From contig CAVUKN010000007.1 of the NCBI GenBank assembly GCA_963742105.1, positions 1,674,001-1,738,000 of the forward strand: a stretch of 64,000 bases of DNA. The letters are read 5' to 3'. The notes beneath the pieces are model-generated. The model had not been told where the DNA came from. It did no database searches and saw nothing but the letters and a program-made list of their open reading frames with translations. The position numbers and the translations under genes are program-made. Origin of the DNA: Gp6-AA40 sp963742105 (GTDB taxonomy: Bacteria > Acidobacteriota > Vicinamibacteria > Vicinamibacterales > UBA2999). Shown in pieces: positions 53,519-62,371 of this stretch; within the stretch, counting starts at the first letter, position 1; every line of letters starts with the position of its first letter.

Positions 53519-54575
53519 ATGGCCGATAAACCGCTCGATTTGACGCTCGAGCTTGCCCCCCGGGCACGGTTCGACATCGTCGATCTGCGCACACACTTCC
53601 AGGCGGAACATCAGGCGCTGGGTGCGTTTCCCCAGTGTCTCTACTGGTCGTTCCACACCACCGCCGGTTTTCTCGATCGCAGCCTTGCTGCCAGGCTTCG
53701 TCCCCAGCACGTGCCGACCTACGTCGACGCGTTCCGGACGATTTTCCCGGAAGGGGCCGGCTACCAGCACGACCGCCTCGAACGCCGTGAAGATCTCGAC
53801 GCCGATCAGCGCGCCATCGAACCGCGCAACGCGGATTCACATCTGGCGTTCATCGCCAGCGGACTGCACACCTGTGTCACTCACCCGAATCGCGCCGACG
53901 AACCGGTGTTCTTCGTCGATCTCGACGGCGTGAACGAGGGCCGGCCGCGTCGCCGCCGCACCCGGCTCGTCGGCTTCAACCAGGAGCGCCTGGTCCGCTC
54001 CACCCAGATTCACGTGCCGGTCTCGGGCCATCCCATCGATTCGATCAACCTGAAGGACCCGCGGCTTGGCGTCTATGAGCAGCTGGCGGAATTCGTCGCG
54101 TACATCAGGCGTCGGCAAGGGTCGCCTGCGCCTCGGACTCGATCCGACGGAGCGCCATACGGCGCTGACGGTCAACGAGTACGAGACGCTGTTGATGAAG
54201 TACGACCTCGCCGAGGTCCTGAGCAACCCGCTGCGCTACGTCGCCGAACGCTACCGCCACGTGCTGGCCAATCCCCGGGCGGTACCCGCGAAGACCCTGG
54301 GCTATGCGAAGTACGATTTCGTGCGCGTGCTGAACCAGGGGCTCGACTCGTTCGGCCTGCGCGGATCGATCATCGAAAAAGTGGTCGCCCGCACACTTGC
54401 CGTTCCGGCCGCCCGCTTCTTCCGGATGCGCCGGTCGATCAGCCTGCTCGTGTCGCAGGAAGCCGGCAACACCCAGATCGTGGAAGGCACCTACCAGAGC
54501 CCCATCCTCGTCCAGTGGCAGCACGCGCCCACCCAGTCGCGCGTGATCAACGTGTCGCTGACGGAACTTCGATAG
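53519..54575 (+). CDS. UPF0047/YjbQ-like domain fused to an uncharacterised C-terminal domain (one frameshift)
   Basis: 351 aa after correction. The N-terminal half (about 15-180) has CLYWSFHTTAGFLD, GYQHDRLERREDLD and NADSHLAFIASGLHTC, a pattern like the YjbQ/UPF0047 fold (HTSA and D..SH..A..LG motifs), though diverged. The frame changes near 54108; after removing one base the protein continues GKGRLRLGLDPTERHTALTV to TAG 54575 (352 codons). The C-terminal half is unknown, with an arginine-rich helix and a beta-rich end. Confidence 0.5.
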
Positions 54576-54588
54576 TCCAAAAACACTG

Positions 54589-54656
54589 AACCACGAAGGA
54601 CACGAAGGTCACGAAGGCCTCGAGTCTTCTTCGTGTCCGTCGTGCCCTTCGTGGTT
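54589..54656. repeat. CACGAAGG inverted repeat between convergent genes
   Basis: Three nonamer units of the CCACGAAGG/ACACGAAGG type on the left (54591-54617), then inverse units on the right. AACCACGAAGG (54589-54599) pairs perfectly with CCTTCGTGGTT (54646-54656). No T-run; may still form a bidirectional 3' end. Confidence 0.75.
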
Positions 54657-54715
54657 AGGGTTGGCAGTTGGGCGAGCAGAAGCCGATGGGAGTTGGGAGT
54701 TATCCCTCGCGAGTC

Positions 54716-56095
54716 CTACCGCGGCAGCCGCTCTGGCATTTCGGCAACGACCCAGGTGACAGCGGCAACCGCGGCGGCCGCGCGCGCGATGTCTTCCGCG
54801 GAAATGCGTTCGACCGTGTCGGCCGCGGTGTGATGGAACACGAAGAACCGCGTGGCATCGCCCAGATAGGCCATCGTCGGCACGTTCCCGATCTGCGCAA
54901 TCGGACCGATGTCGGCACCGCCGCCGCCGGGACCGATGTCGCCCAGCCCGATTGGCGTGAGCAGCGAGCCCACCTGTGCCATCAGCGCGCGGGCGGCGAC
55001 GCTGCCGCTGAAGCCGAGCGTTGCCGGCGACAACACGCCGGAATCGGATTCGAGCGCGAACACGTGGTTGTTCGCGGTCTCACCGTAGCGATCGGCGTAC
55101 GCCGTCGCGCCGCGGACGCCGTTCTCCTCGTTGGTGAACAACACCAGGCGCACAGTGCGGCGCGGGTGCAGCCCCAGCTTCTTCATCAGGCGCAGCGCCT
55201 CCCACGTGACGACGCAGCCGACGCCATCGTCAGCGGCTCCGGTGCCCACGTCCCACGAGTCGATGTGTGCGCCGAGCAGCACGATCTCCTCCGGCTTTTC
55301 GCGGCCGCGAATTTCTGCCACGAGATTCGCCGACTCGACGTCCGCCTCGTAGTGTCCGCTGGTCACCAGCCGCATGCGCACGTATCGCCCGCGAGCGGTG
55401 AGGCGAACGATGCGGTTAGTGTCTTCGAGCGAAATCGAGGCGGCCGGAATCTGCGGCAGGCCGGGAGCGTACTGAACGCTGCCGGTGTGCGCGGTGCGCA
55501 AGCCGATCGGACCGACTGATCGGACGAGCACTCCGACCGCGCCGTATTGCGCGGCAGCGCGAGCGCTGGTCGTGCGATAGGTGACCGTTTCCGAATAGTT
55601 CGTATACGGGACGTTGAAGAGGACGATGCGGCCCCTGGCGTCGGCGGCCCGCGCCTGCAGGTCCTCGAAGCTGTTGACCGGCAGGACTTCCGCCTCGACA
55701 CCCTCCGGCGGCGTCGCCACCGTTCCGCCCAGGCCCAGCATCGCGACATCGTGGATCGGCGGGTCGATGATCTCGGCGCTCTCGCGTCCGCGGATCCAGT
55801 GCGGCACCATCACGGGCTCGGTGTGCACGTTCTCCAGGCCGTCCGCCTTCATCTTCTCCGCGGACCAGGCAATCGCCCGCGCCAGATTGTCGGACCCGGA
55901 CAGGCGGGCGCCGTGAAGATCGGTAAATTCGGCGAGCCGTTTCCAGGCGAAGTCGCTGGAGGTTGCGGCGTGCATCAACCGGGCAACGTCTTCGCGATAG
56001 GCATTCAGCCAGCCCGGGGTGGATTGCGCGTGTGACCGCACGGTGGGCGCCAGAACCACCACCGCAATGACAAGGAGCCAACGGACGGCACGCAT
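54716..56095 (-). CDS. Exported M28-family peptidase with PA domain
   Basis: 459 aa with a signal peptide ending SHAQ (about 24). A PA insert (GRIVLFNVPYTNYSETVTY region, about 155-260) precedes the M28 zinc core: LLGAHIDSWDVGTGAADDGVG (His/Asp ligands), TNEENGVRGATAYA (catalytic Glu) and ALESDSGVL, with VFHHTAADTVERI providing the last His. Close to plasma glutamate carboxypeptidase (carboxypeptidase Q). Secreted or periplasmic amino/carboxypeptidase. Confidence 0.9.
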   Translation of the reverse strand: MRAVRWLLVIAVVVLAPTVRSHAQSTPGWLNAYREDVARLMHAATSSDFAWKRLAEFTDLHGARLSGSDNLARAIAWSAEKMKADGLENVHTEPVMVPHWIRGRESAEIIDPPIHDVAMLGLGGTVATPPEGVEAEVLPVNSFEDLQARAADARGRIVLFNVPYTNYSETVTYRTTSARAAAQYGAVGVLVRSVGPIGLRTAHTGSVQYAPGLPQIPAASISLEDTNRIVRLTARGRYVRMRLVTSGHYEADVESANLVAEIRGREKPEEIVLLGAHIDSWDVGTGAADDGVGCVVTWEALRLMKKLGLHPRRTVRLVLFTNEENGVRGATAYADRYGETANNHVFALESDSGVLSPATLGFSGSVAARALMAQVGSLLTPIGLGDIGPGGGGADIGPIAQIGNVPTMAYLGDATRFFVFHHTAADTVERISAEDIARAAAAVAAVTWVVAEMPERLPR

Positions 56096-56145
56096 GGGCT
56101 GTCTCTACTGTAGCAAGCGAAGGGCTCAACGCGCGCGGTTGGGTG

Positions 56146-57417
56146 TCATCCTTTGAAGTAGGCGGGCAGGTCTTTCTTGGTCTCGCGCAGGATTTCCGTG
56201 ATCGCGGTGCGATCGGCCGGTTTCAGGCGCGTGTAGCGCCGGCCGGTCTCCGCCCCCGACAGGATCTGCCACATCCGGCTGTAGACCGCTTCCTTGGCCG
56301 AGGCCGGAAGGGCGTCGAAGGCTTCCGTGTAGATCATGTAACTGCACGGATATTTCAAAAGCCGGGTCTGCAGATCCAGCGAGTGCAGCGACCGGCCCTT
56401 ACTGTCGCGGGGACCCTGGGTCGAGAACTTCTCGATGAATCCCGACATGCCGCGGACCGGCGCTCGCAACGGCTCCTCGTCCACGAACAGCAGATAGTCC
56501 ACGAAGTCCTGCGCGGCTTCCTTCACTCGGGCGCGAGCATCGTCGCTCGGCGTGGCGGCGGCAACCCGGGCCTCCCATCCGAGCCGCGTGATGTGATTGG
56601 TCATCTGCGCCTGGTGCGCCAGCACCAGCAAGCGCGGACGCGTCGCTGTACAGGGTGGGATAACCCTTCGGATCGAAAAAGCCCTGGACCGAGGCGAGCT
56701 CGAACGGATTCGGGACCTTCAGCTTGCCTTTGTCTTCCGGCATGACGCTGATGTTGCCCATGTGCCGGATACCACCGTAGCTGCCGGTGACGTACCACCC
56801 TCCGAACCGCTGCGAGAACGGGCTCGCGTGGTTGTTGTTGTAGCCGACGACGTAGGCGTACTCGTCTGGAAGCGGGTTGACACTCTGGACCATCAGGCCG
56901 GGCACGCCGAGGTTGTCCCAGGACAAGTGGCAACTGAGGCAATCGTTGTTGCGCTCGAACCGCGGCCGCGCGGATTGTTTCTGATCAAGGGTGTAGAAGA
57001 CCATCCCCTGCTTGCGGGTCCTCACCCGCCACCTCCAGAAAACCCGAACCGCGAACCCAGCCCAGCGCGGCCGTGTCGTTGAAGTACACGGCGCGCGGGT
57101 TCTTCACGTTGATGAGTTTCCCCTCGAAGCTTGTCTGCGAGAAGACCAGTCCCTGCGATTCCACCGGAATGTTGAGAGCCGCGAGGACGGAGCGTCAGGT
57201 AGCCGTTGTCGGGTTCGAACTTCAACGTCGCCGACCCGTCGGCCAGCCGTTTGTTGAGCCGGGCAATCGGGTCGTTGGTCTCGGCGGCGTCGTAGTTGAT
57301 AGCAGGGATGAGTCGCGACTGCACGAAAACGTCGCGGCGCTGCGCCGACGCGACGAGCACAGCGGCAAAGACCAGCGCGGCAGTGATGAGGAGACGGGCG
57401 GGCTGAACCATCTTCAT
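56146..57417 (-). CDS. Exported mono-haem cytochrome c-like protein (three frameshifts)
   Basis: 422 aa after correction. The signal peptide ends LVASAQ (about 25), followed by PAINYDAAETNDPIARLNKRL. A single CLSCH haem site (NNDCLSCHLSWDNLG) lies near the middle, followed by YVVGYNNNHASPFSQRFGGWYVTG. The C-terminal half is helical. Extra bases near 57200 (one C), 57025 and 56632 account for three frame changes and leave 423 codons. A periplasmic electron-transfer protein; partner unknown. Confidence 0.75.
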
Positions 57418-57495
57418 CGAAAGTTCATTGTACGACGCTGGATCAAGGTTGAGCGCCGGCGCTGCACGTCATCTGCCTCTGCGTTTCGTTCACGA

Positions 57496-58365
57496 TTATT
57501 TCGTGAACACGAAGATGTGCTGCCGCGGGAGATCTTCGTTCACCGACGCCAGCGTGAACCCTTCGTGCTCCACTTCGAGCTTCGCCTGCGCGCGGGTCAT
57601 CTTGTGCTCGGGCAGGATCGGCACACTGGGATCCTCGCCCCGATACTCCACCAGCACCAGCCGACCGCTGGGCTTCAGCGCCTCCCGCATCTTCTGCAGC
57701 ATCTTCTGCGGCTGCGAGAACTCGTGATAGACGTCGACCATCAGGATCAGATCGAGGGCGTTCGCAGGTAAGCGCGGGTCGTCCAGCGCACCCTGCACCG
57801 GCGTCACGTTCGCCAGCTTCGCTTTCTCGACGTTCTTACGGAGCAAGTCCAGCATGCCTGGCTGAATGTCATTGGCGTAGACCTTCCCCTCAGGGCCGAC
57901 GATCTTCGCCATCCTGATGGTCATGTATCCCGACCCGGCGCCGACGTCCGCGACGACGGCACCCTTGGGGATCTTGAGGATCCGCAGCGCACGATCCGGT
58001 TCCTCTTCTTCTTGCCGCTCGGAGCGTTCGAGCCATGGCGCCCCTTGCACCCCCATCGGCTGGGCAAACACCCGCCCGCTGACCGGGTGCACACCTGGCT
58101 GCTGGGCGGCCACCGCCCACGCGCTGAGCAGGACGAGCAGAGCGATGGAGGTCGTCCGAAGGGGGCGGGGGACGAGGGGGCAGGGGGCGAGGCGGCGGAG
58201 GACAGGCGTATGGGAGGCCGGCGATTCAGTGTGATTCGAATCGACTCTGCCTTCTCCCCTGACACCTCTTCCCTGCCCCCTGCCCCCTGCTCCCTCTCCC
58301 CTGGCCCCTGCCCCCCTGCCCTCTGCCCCCTGTCGCCTTCCCGGAATTCGTGCGGTAGCGTGCAT
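57496..58365 (-). CDS. SAM methyltransferase with N-terminal export-like segment
   Basis: Up to 289 aa. The C-terminal 190 residues are a class I methyltransferase: VVADVGAGSGYMTIRMA (motif I), KVYANDIQPGML, DLILMVDVYHEF, ALKPSGRLVLVEYRGED. A hydrophobic segment before it (SIALLVLLSAWAVAAQ) looks like a signal peptide, odd for a SAM enzyme. No ATG/GTG lies near the signal. The only start (58365) adds about 65 low-complexity Gly/Arg residues encoded by a heptamer array, so the true start is unsettled or frame-shifted. Confidence 0.7.
   Translation of the reverse strand: MHATARIPGRRQGAEGRGAGARGEGAGGRGQGRGVRGEGRVDSNHTESPASHTPVLRRLAPCPLVPRPLRTTSIALLVLLSAWAVAAQQPGVHPVSGRVFAQPMGVQGAPWLERSERQEEEEPDRALRILKIPKGAVVADVGAGSGYMTIRMAKIVGPEGKVYANDIQPGMLDLLRKNVEKAKLANVTPVQGALDDPRLPANALDLILMVDVYHEFSQPQKMLQKMREALKPSGRLVLVEYRGEDPSVPILPEHKMTRAQAKLEVEHEGFTLASVNEDLPRQHIFVFTK
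58161..58340. repeat. G-rich and C-rich heptamer arms (GGGGGCG / CCCTGCC)
   Basis: GGGGGCG-type units at 58161-58196 and CCCTGCC-type heptamers at about 58253-58340 form complementary purine/pyrimidine arms. The array overlaps the predicted N-terminus of the methyltransferase gene and the promoter side of the TraB/GumN gene. Confidence 0.75.
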
Positions 58366-58399
58366 TGGCGAAGAATACCTGAAGCGCGGGTGTCGTACA

Positions 58400-59323
58400 G
58401 TGATCCACGCATGCTTGCATCAGCTCGCCGGCTGTTCCCACGCACCCTGCGCGGTCACCGTCTTCGCACTGCTGGTGGTCACCAGCGGCGCCGTCGCGCT
58501 GGCCCAGACCAGGCCCGCCGCCGCGCGCGGATTCATCTGGAGCGTCGAACGCGACGGCCGCACCAGCTGGCTGGTCGGGTCCCTCCATGTTCTGACCAAG
58601 GACGCCTATCCCCTGCCCGGCGCGATGGACAGGGCGTTCGAACAGGCGAAGACGTTGATGGAAGAGACCGACGTCAACGAGCTCTCCTCGCCCGACATGG
58701 TCGGCATCGTCGCGACCAAGGGGCTGTTCACCAACGGCCAGAACCTCGAGTCGGTGTTGCCGCGGGAGGCGTACGCGCAGCTGGCGCAGCGGATGAGCGC
58801 CACCGGCCTGCCGATCGAGATGGTCAAGATGATGCGGCCGTGGATGGTTGAACTGACGCTCAGCGGCCTCGAGCTGCAGCGCGCCGGCTTCGACCCGGAG
58901 CTCGGGATCGACGTGCATTACCGGCGGAAGGCCGCTCAGAACGGCATGGCCCTGAGCATGCTGGAAACGGCGGTCGAACAGATCGACTATCTCGCTGGCC
59001 TGCCGCTGGACGTGCAGGTCTCGCAGCTTCAGCAGACGCTGACCGAGGGTGATGCGGAGCTACGCGAGGTGCGGGAGATTGCCGCGGCGTGGCGCGCCGG
59101 CGACACGGCGTCAATCGAACGCCTGCTCCTCAAGGGCATGAAGGAATCGCCCGCCTATTACCAGTCGCTCGTCGTCGATCGCAACCGCCGCTGGATTCCG
59201 CGCATCGAGTCGTGCCTGTCCACCGGCTCCTGCTTCATCGTCGTCGGCGCCGCACACATGGTGGGCAGCGACGGCCTGATCGCGATGTTGAAGCAGAAGG
59301 GCTATCGGATTACGCAGCAGTAA
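58400..59323 (+). CDS. TraB/GumN-family protein
   Basis: 307 aa with a signal peptide ending ALAQ (about 36). GFIWSVERDGRTSWLVGSLHVL contains the GS.H motif and SCFIVVGAAHMVGSDGLIAML the C-terminal GxxH block that define the TraB/GumN (PrsW-like Tiki) fold, a putative metal-dependent protease. GTG 58400 is the in-frame start. An ATG at 58411, in another frame with a TACAGT box upstream, is an alternative if a base is extra near 58455. Confidence 0.82.
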   Translation: MIHACLHQLAGCSHAPCAVTVFALLVVTSGAVALAQTRPAAARGFIWSVERDGRTSWLVGSLHVLTKDAYPLPGAMDRAFEQAKTLMEETDVNELSSPDMVGIVATKGLFTNGQNLESVLPREAYAQLAQRMSATGLPIEMVKMMRPWMVELTLSGLELQRAGFDPELGIDVHYRRKAAQNGMALSMLETAVEQIDYLAGLPLDVQVSQLQQTLTEGDAELREVREIAAAWRAGDTASIERLLLKGMKESPAYYQSLVVDRNRRWIPRIESCLSTGSCFIVVGAAHMVGSDGLIAMLKQKGYRITQQ

Positions 59324-59413
59324 TTGATGATTGACCAATTTGAATATTGACTAGATTGCCAATCAACAACGCCCAAATCAAATTGGTCAATCGTGACATT
59401 GGTCAATCATCAA
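59324..59413. terminator. Hairpin between convergent genes (TTGATGATTGACCAAT arms)
   Basis: A 16-bp perfect stem pairs 59324-59339 with 59398-59413. A second inner right arm (59378-59391) can pair with 59330-59343 instead. It directly follows one stop codon and overlaps the opposite one. Probable bidirectional 3'-end structure. Confidence 0.6.
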
Positions 59414-61375
59414 TTTCCCTTCGCTATCGCTTCCAGCAGCACATCCCGGAAGTACCCGCTGGGAATCGTCCCCTGGCGCATGAACAGGAGATGGAACTGC
59501 TTCGGCGAGAACTTGTCGCCGAGCCGTCTTGCCGCCTCCTCACGCAGCGCGAAGATCTGATCGCGGCCAAGGCGGTAGGTGATCGCCTGTGTCGGCCACT
59601 TCGAGTAGCGGAAGATGGCACGCTCGGAGTCCTCGCAACTGGCCCGCTTCGCCTCGCTCTTCGCGCGTTCCGGCATTGCAGCTGCCGGGCAGGAAGTCTC
59701 TCCCTTCCGAGAACAGCGTCACCGCATCGTCGTAGCTGATGCGACCGGTGTGGATGCCGGTATCGACACGAACGCGAATGTCGCGATACAGCTTGCCCTG
59801 CAACTGATACAGGTGTTCTTCGGGTGTGTAGAAACCGTTTGGCGCGCCGGGTTGCGGCTCCGCGAGCAGCGCTTCGGCATAGAGCGCCCAACCCTCAGCC
59901 GCCATCGAGTCTTCCCACATGGACGACGAATCTTCGACCGCGCCCGGCGTGAGCCAGCGGACCGGGGAGATCTGATCGCGTACCTGCGTCATCACCTTGT
60001 AGTGCCAGTCGTGACCGGGAAAGCCTTCGTGAGCGGACAGATCGGCCAGCGCGGCACGGTTGTTGGCCTGAAGCGCGGCCTTGTCGTTGTCGGTCGGGCT
60101 CACGTAATAGCGACCCACACCGCTGTTTTTGAACGGCGGCGCCGGGATAGTACGCCGCGCCGTCGATCGATGCCCGCAGCGGCGCCGGCGTCTCGACCAC
60201 TTCCAGCTTGTAATCGGCGGGCACGTCGAACAGGCCGGTCTTGCGGGCGTAGTCCACGACCCGGAACGCGGCATCCCGATACCAGGCGATCATCTCGGCA
60301 TCGGACTTCGGATAGTCCCTGGAGAGCTGGTCGAAGACGTAGCGCACGGCCGCGTTGCCGTCCGCCGGCAGCGGCCATTTGTGCGACGCACCGATCTGTC
60401 GCGCCAGGTCGACCATCATCCGCTGTGTCTCCTGGATGGTGGCGGGTGCCGCATCGAAGAGTTGTGCCGCCGTCATCTGCGTGCGCAGGTTGTTCCGAAG
60501 CGCCCAGTCGTACTCCTCTGCGCCCATCGCAAAGTGATCGCTCGCGAACGCCGGCTTCAACGTCTTCGCGTCGCGACCCTCAAAATAGGTGTCGGCTACG
60601 AAGTCGCGCATGGCGCGATAAGCACTCGACGCGTCCTGGCTCGCCTGGCGGAGATCGGCCACCAGGCCTGTCGTGCTGCGCCCCGCTGATCCGGTCAGCG
60701 CCCAGCTTGGGCAGCGTTTCAGCAAAGTACTTCGCGTTGGCTTCGGACGTGTTGATACCGTCGCGGCGGATCATCCGGCCGTCGGGTACGTTGTTGGCCA
60801 TGACCCCTGCGGTCAGCTGCTCGCGGGCCCGCTGCAAGTAAGCGGGAATCCCTTTCACCCGCTGGATCACGAGCGTCCATTCCTCGTCCGTGCCGTACGT
60901 CGCGGCGCCGGTCTGGGTCATTCCCTGCATCTGCCAGTCGAGCGCGCGGAACGGTTCGCTGACGAAGGTGTCGAGCGCGCGCTGCTGGTAGCGACGCACC
61001 TGGTGTTGATGCAGCTGAAACGCGATCTGCGCCAGGGCGACGTCGCGGTCGATGCGCGGCATTGGCTGAGAGCGATGCCGGCGCAATCGCGTCGATCGTC
61101 GCGCGCGCCTGCATCAGCCATTGGTCTTCCTGCTGCAGCGCTGCGGCCGAATAGTCGCGCAGCAACCCGTCCACGTTTCGCAGCGATGGGTCGAGGCCCG
61201 CGCCTCCGAGATACGTGTTCACCGTCGGATTGTGGCGCAGGAACTCGACCGCGTAGTCGCGGACGGCCTTGTTGAGCGTCTCGCTGTCGTTGCCGGGAGC
61301 CTCGAGGACTTTGGCGGTGTCTCGACAGCCGGCGGCCGACCAGGCGAGGGAGCAGATGAGGAGTAGGCGTAACAC
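59410..61375 (-). CDS. DUF885 lipoprotein, putative metallopeptidase (four frameshifts)
   Basis: 653 aa after correction. The lipobox AAGC follows MLRLLLICSLAWS. Conserved blocks in successive frames: HNPTVNTYLGG, YAETLPKLG-like YFAETLPKLG, PLRASIDGAAYYPGA, ADLSAHEGFPGHDWHYK (HExxx.H-like metal site, about 470), SMWEDSMAAEGWALYAEAL and PTQAITYRLGRDQIFALREEA. Extra bases near 61085, 60700, 60130 and 59660 leave exactly 654 codons. DUF885 proteins are common extracytoplasmic proteins of Acidobacteriota, thought to be M32/M3-like peptidases. Confidence 0.85.
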
Positions 61376-61486
61376 GCGCCGGACCGTACTACTGAGGCGC
61401 GAATTCAGTCAATCGGGCCGTATCATTCATGACTCGACCGGTGTTGACGCAGCTTGACCGGAATGGTTTGTCCGGCGGTCCAGGCC

Positions 61487-62341
61487 ATGAACGCTACGAA
61501 CAGCTCTGCGCTCTTTAGCGCGCCCTCTGTGCCAACCAACTCGAACTCCACGTCGATGATGTGGATGGTGGCGAAAGCAGCAGCGACCCGCGGACGTCTA
61601 CGAGCGTGCGGAGGGATTCAGGCGCTACCGTGGCTTCGACTGGTGATCATGCCATTGGTACTCATACTCGGATTGGTCCTCGGGCACGTCGCTCGGTGGT
61701 TTGCGGACGGCATGGTGGTCAACGCGCAGCTGTATTTTCACGCGTTCAGACTCCACAGCGTTCGCACACCCTGGGTGTATGCCCCTCTTCACTTCTTGTC
61801 GGCCGCAGTCCTCCAGTACTCGGCCCTCACCGGTTGGGCCGTCGCGCTCGGATACGTGAGCGCACGCACGTTGGTGAATCACCGCGCCAGCGCCACGGCC
61901 GCGGGATTCATCGTGTGCGCGTTGCTCGGAACGAGTGCCACCACAACATCCGTCAGGGTTGCACAGCCGTGGTTCTTCGAAGGAATGGTGGCGGCAATCG
62001 CATATCCGCTCGGAGTAAAGCTCCTTTTTCTCGCGGCTCCAGCGTACCTTGCGGCGAGAGCGGTCAGGCGGCAATCGACGTCATTTGCCAGCATGGCGAC
62101 GATTGGCGTCATCGGGGTTGTGCTCGCTGGGTGGAGTGCTGCCGACCTCGGTCACGGATTGACCTACGGATGTGTCGTGCAGGCCAGCACTGGCCCGCGC
62201 TACTGCACTTCGCGCGAAGGGATTTCGAGCCTGGCGGTCGCCTTGGCTCTCGCAGCAGCCAGCACGTTGATGGCGTGGGATTCGTGGGTTAGCAACACTC
62301 CGGGTGAAGCGGGGAACGAAGGCCATCGGGGTGGCGTGTAG
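61487..62341 (+). CDS. Polytopic membrane protein of unknown function
   Basis: 284 aa from ATG 61487 (TTG 61454 also possible). Six to seven hydrophobic segments, the first at LRLVIMPLVLILGLVLGHVA. FHAFRLHSVRTPWVYAPLHFLSA and QPWFFEGMVAAIAYPLG lie in loops. C-terminal Gly-rich tail. Faint resemblance to acyltransferase or DUF membrane proteins only. No neighbour suggests a role. Confidence 0.5.
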   Translation: MNATNSSALFSAPSVPTNSNSTSMMWMVAKAAATRGRLRACGGIQALPWLRLVIMPLVLILGLVLGHVARWFADGMVVNAQLYFHAFRLHSVRTPWVYAPLHFLSAAVLQYSALTGWAVALGYVSARTLVNHRASATAAGFIVCALLGTSATTTSVRVAQPWFFEGMVAAIAYPLGVKLLFLAAPAYLAARAVRRQSTSFASMATIGVIGVVLAGWSAADLGHGLTYGCVVQASTGPRYCTSREGISSLAVALALAAASTLMAWDSWVSNTPGEAGNEGHRGGV

Positions 62342-62371
62342 GGTGCCGGTAATATCTCCTCCGTATGGCCG

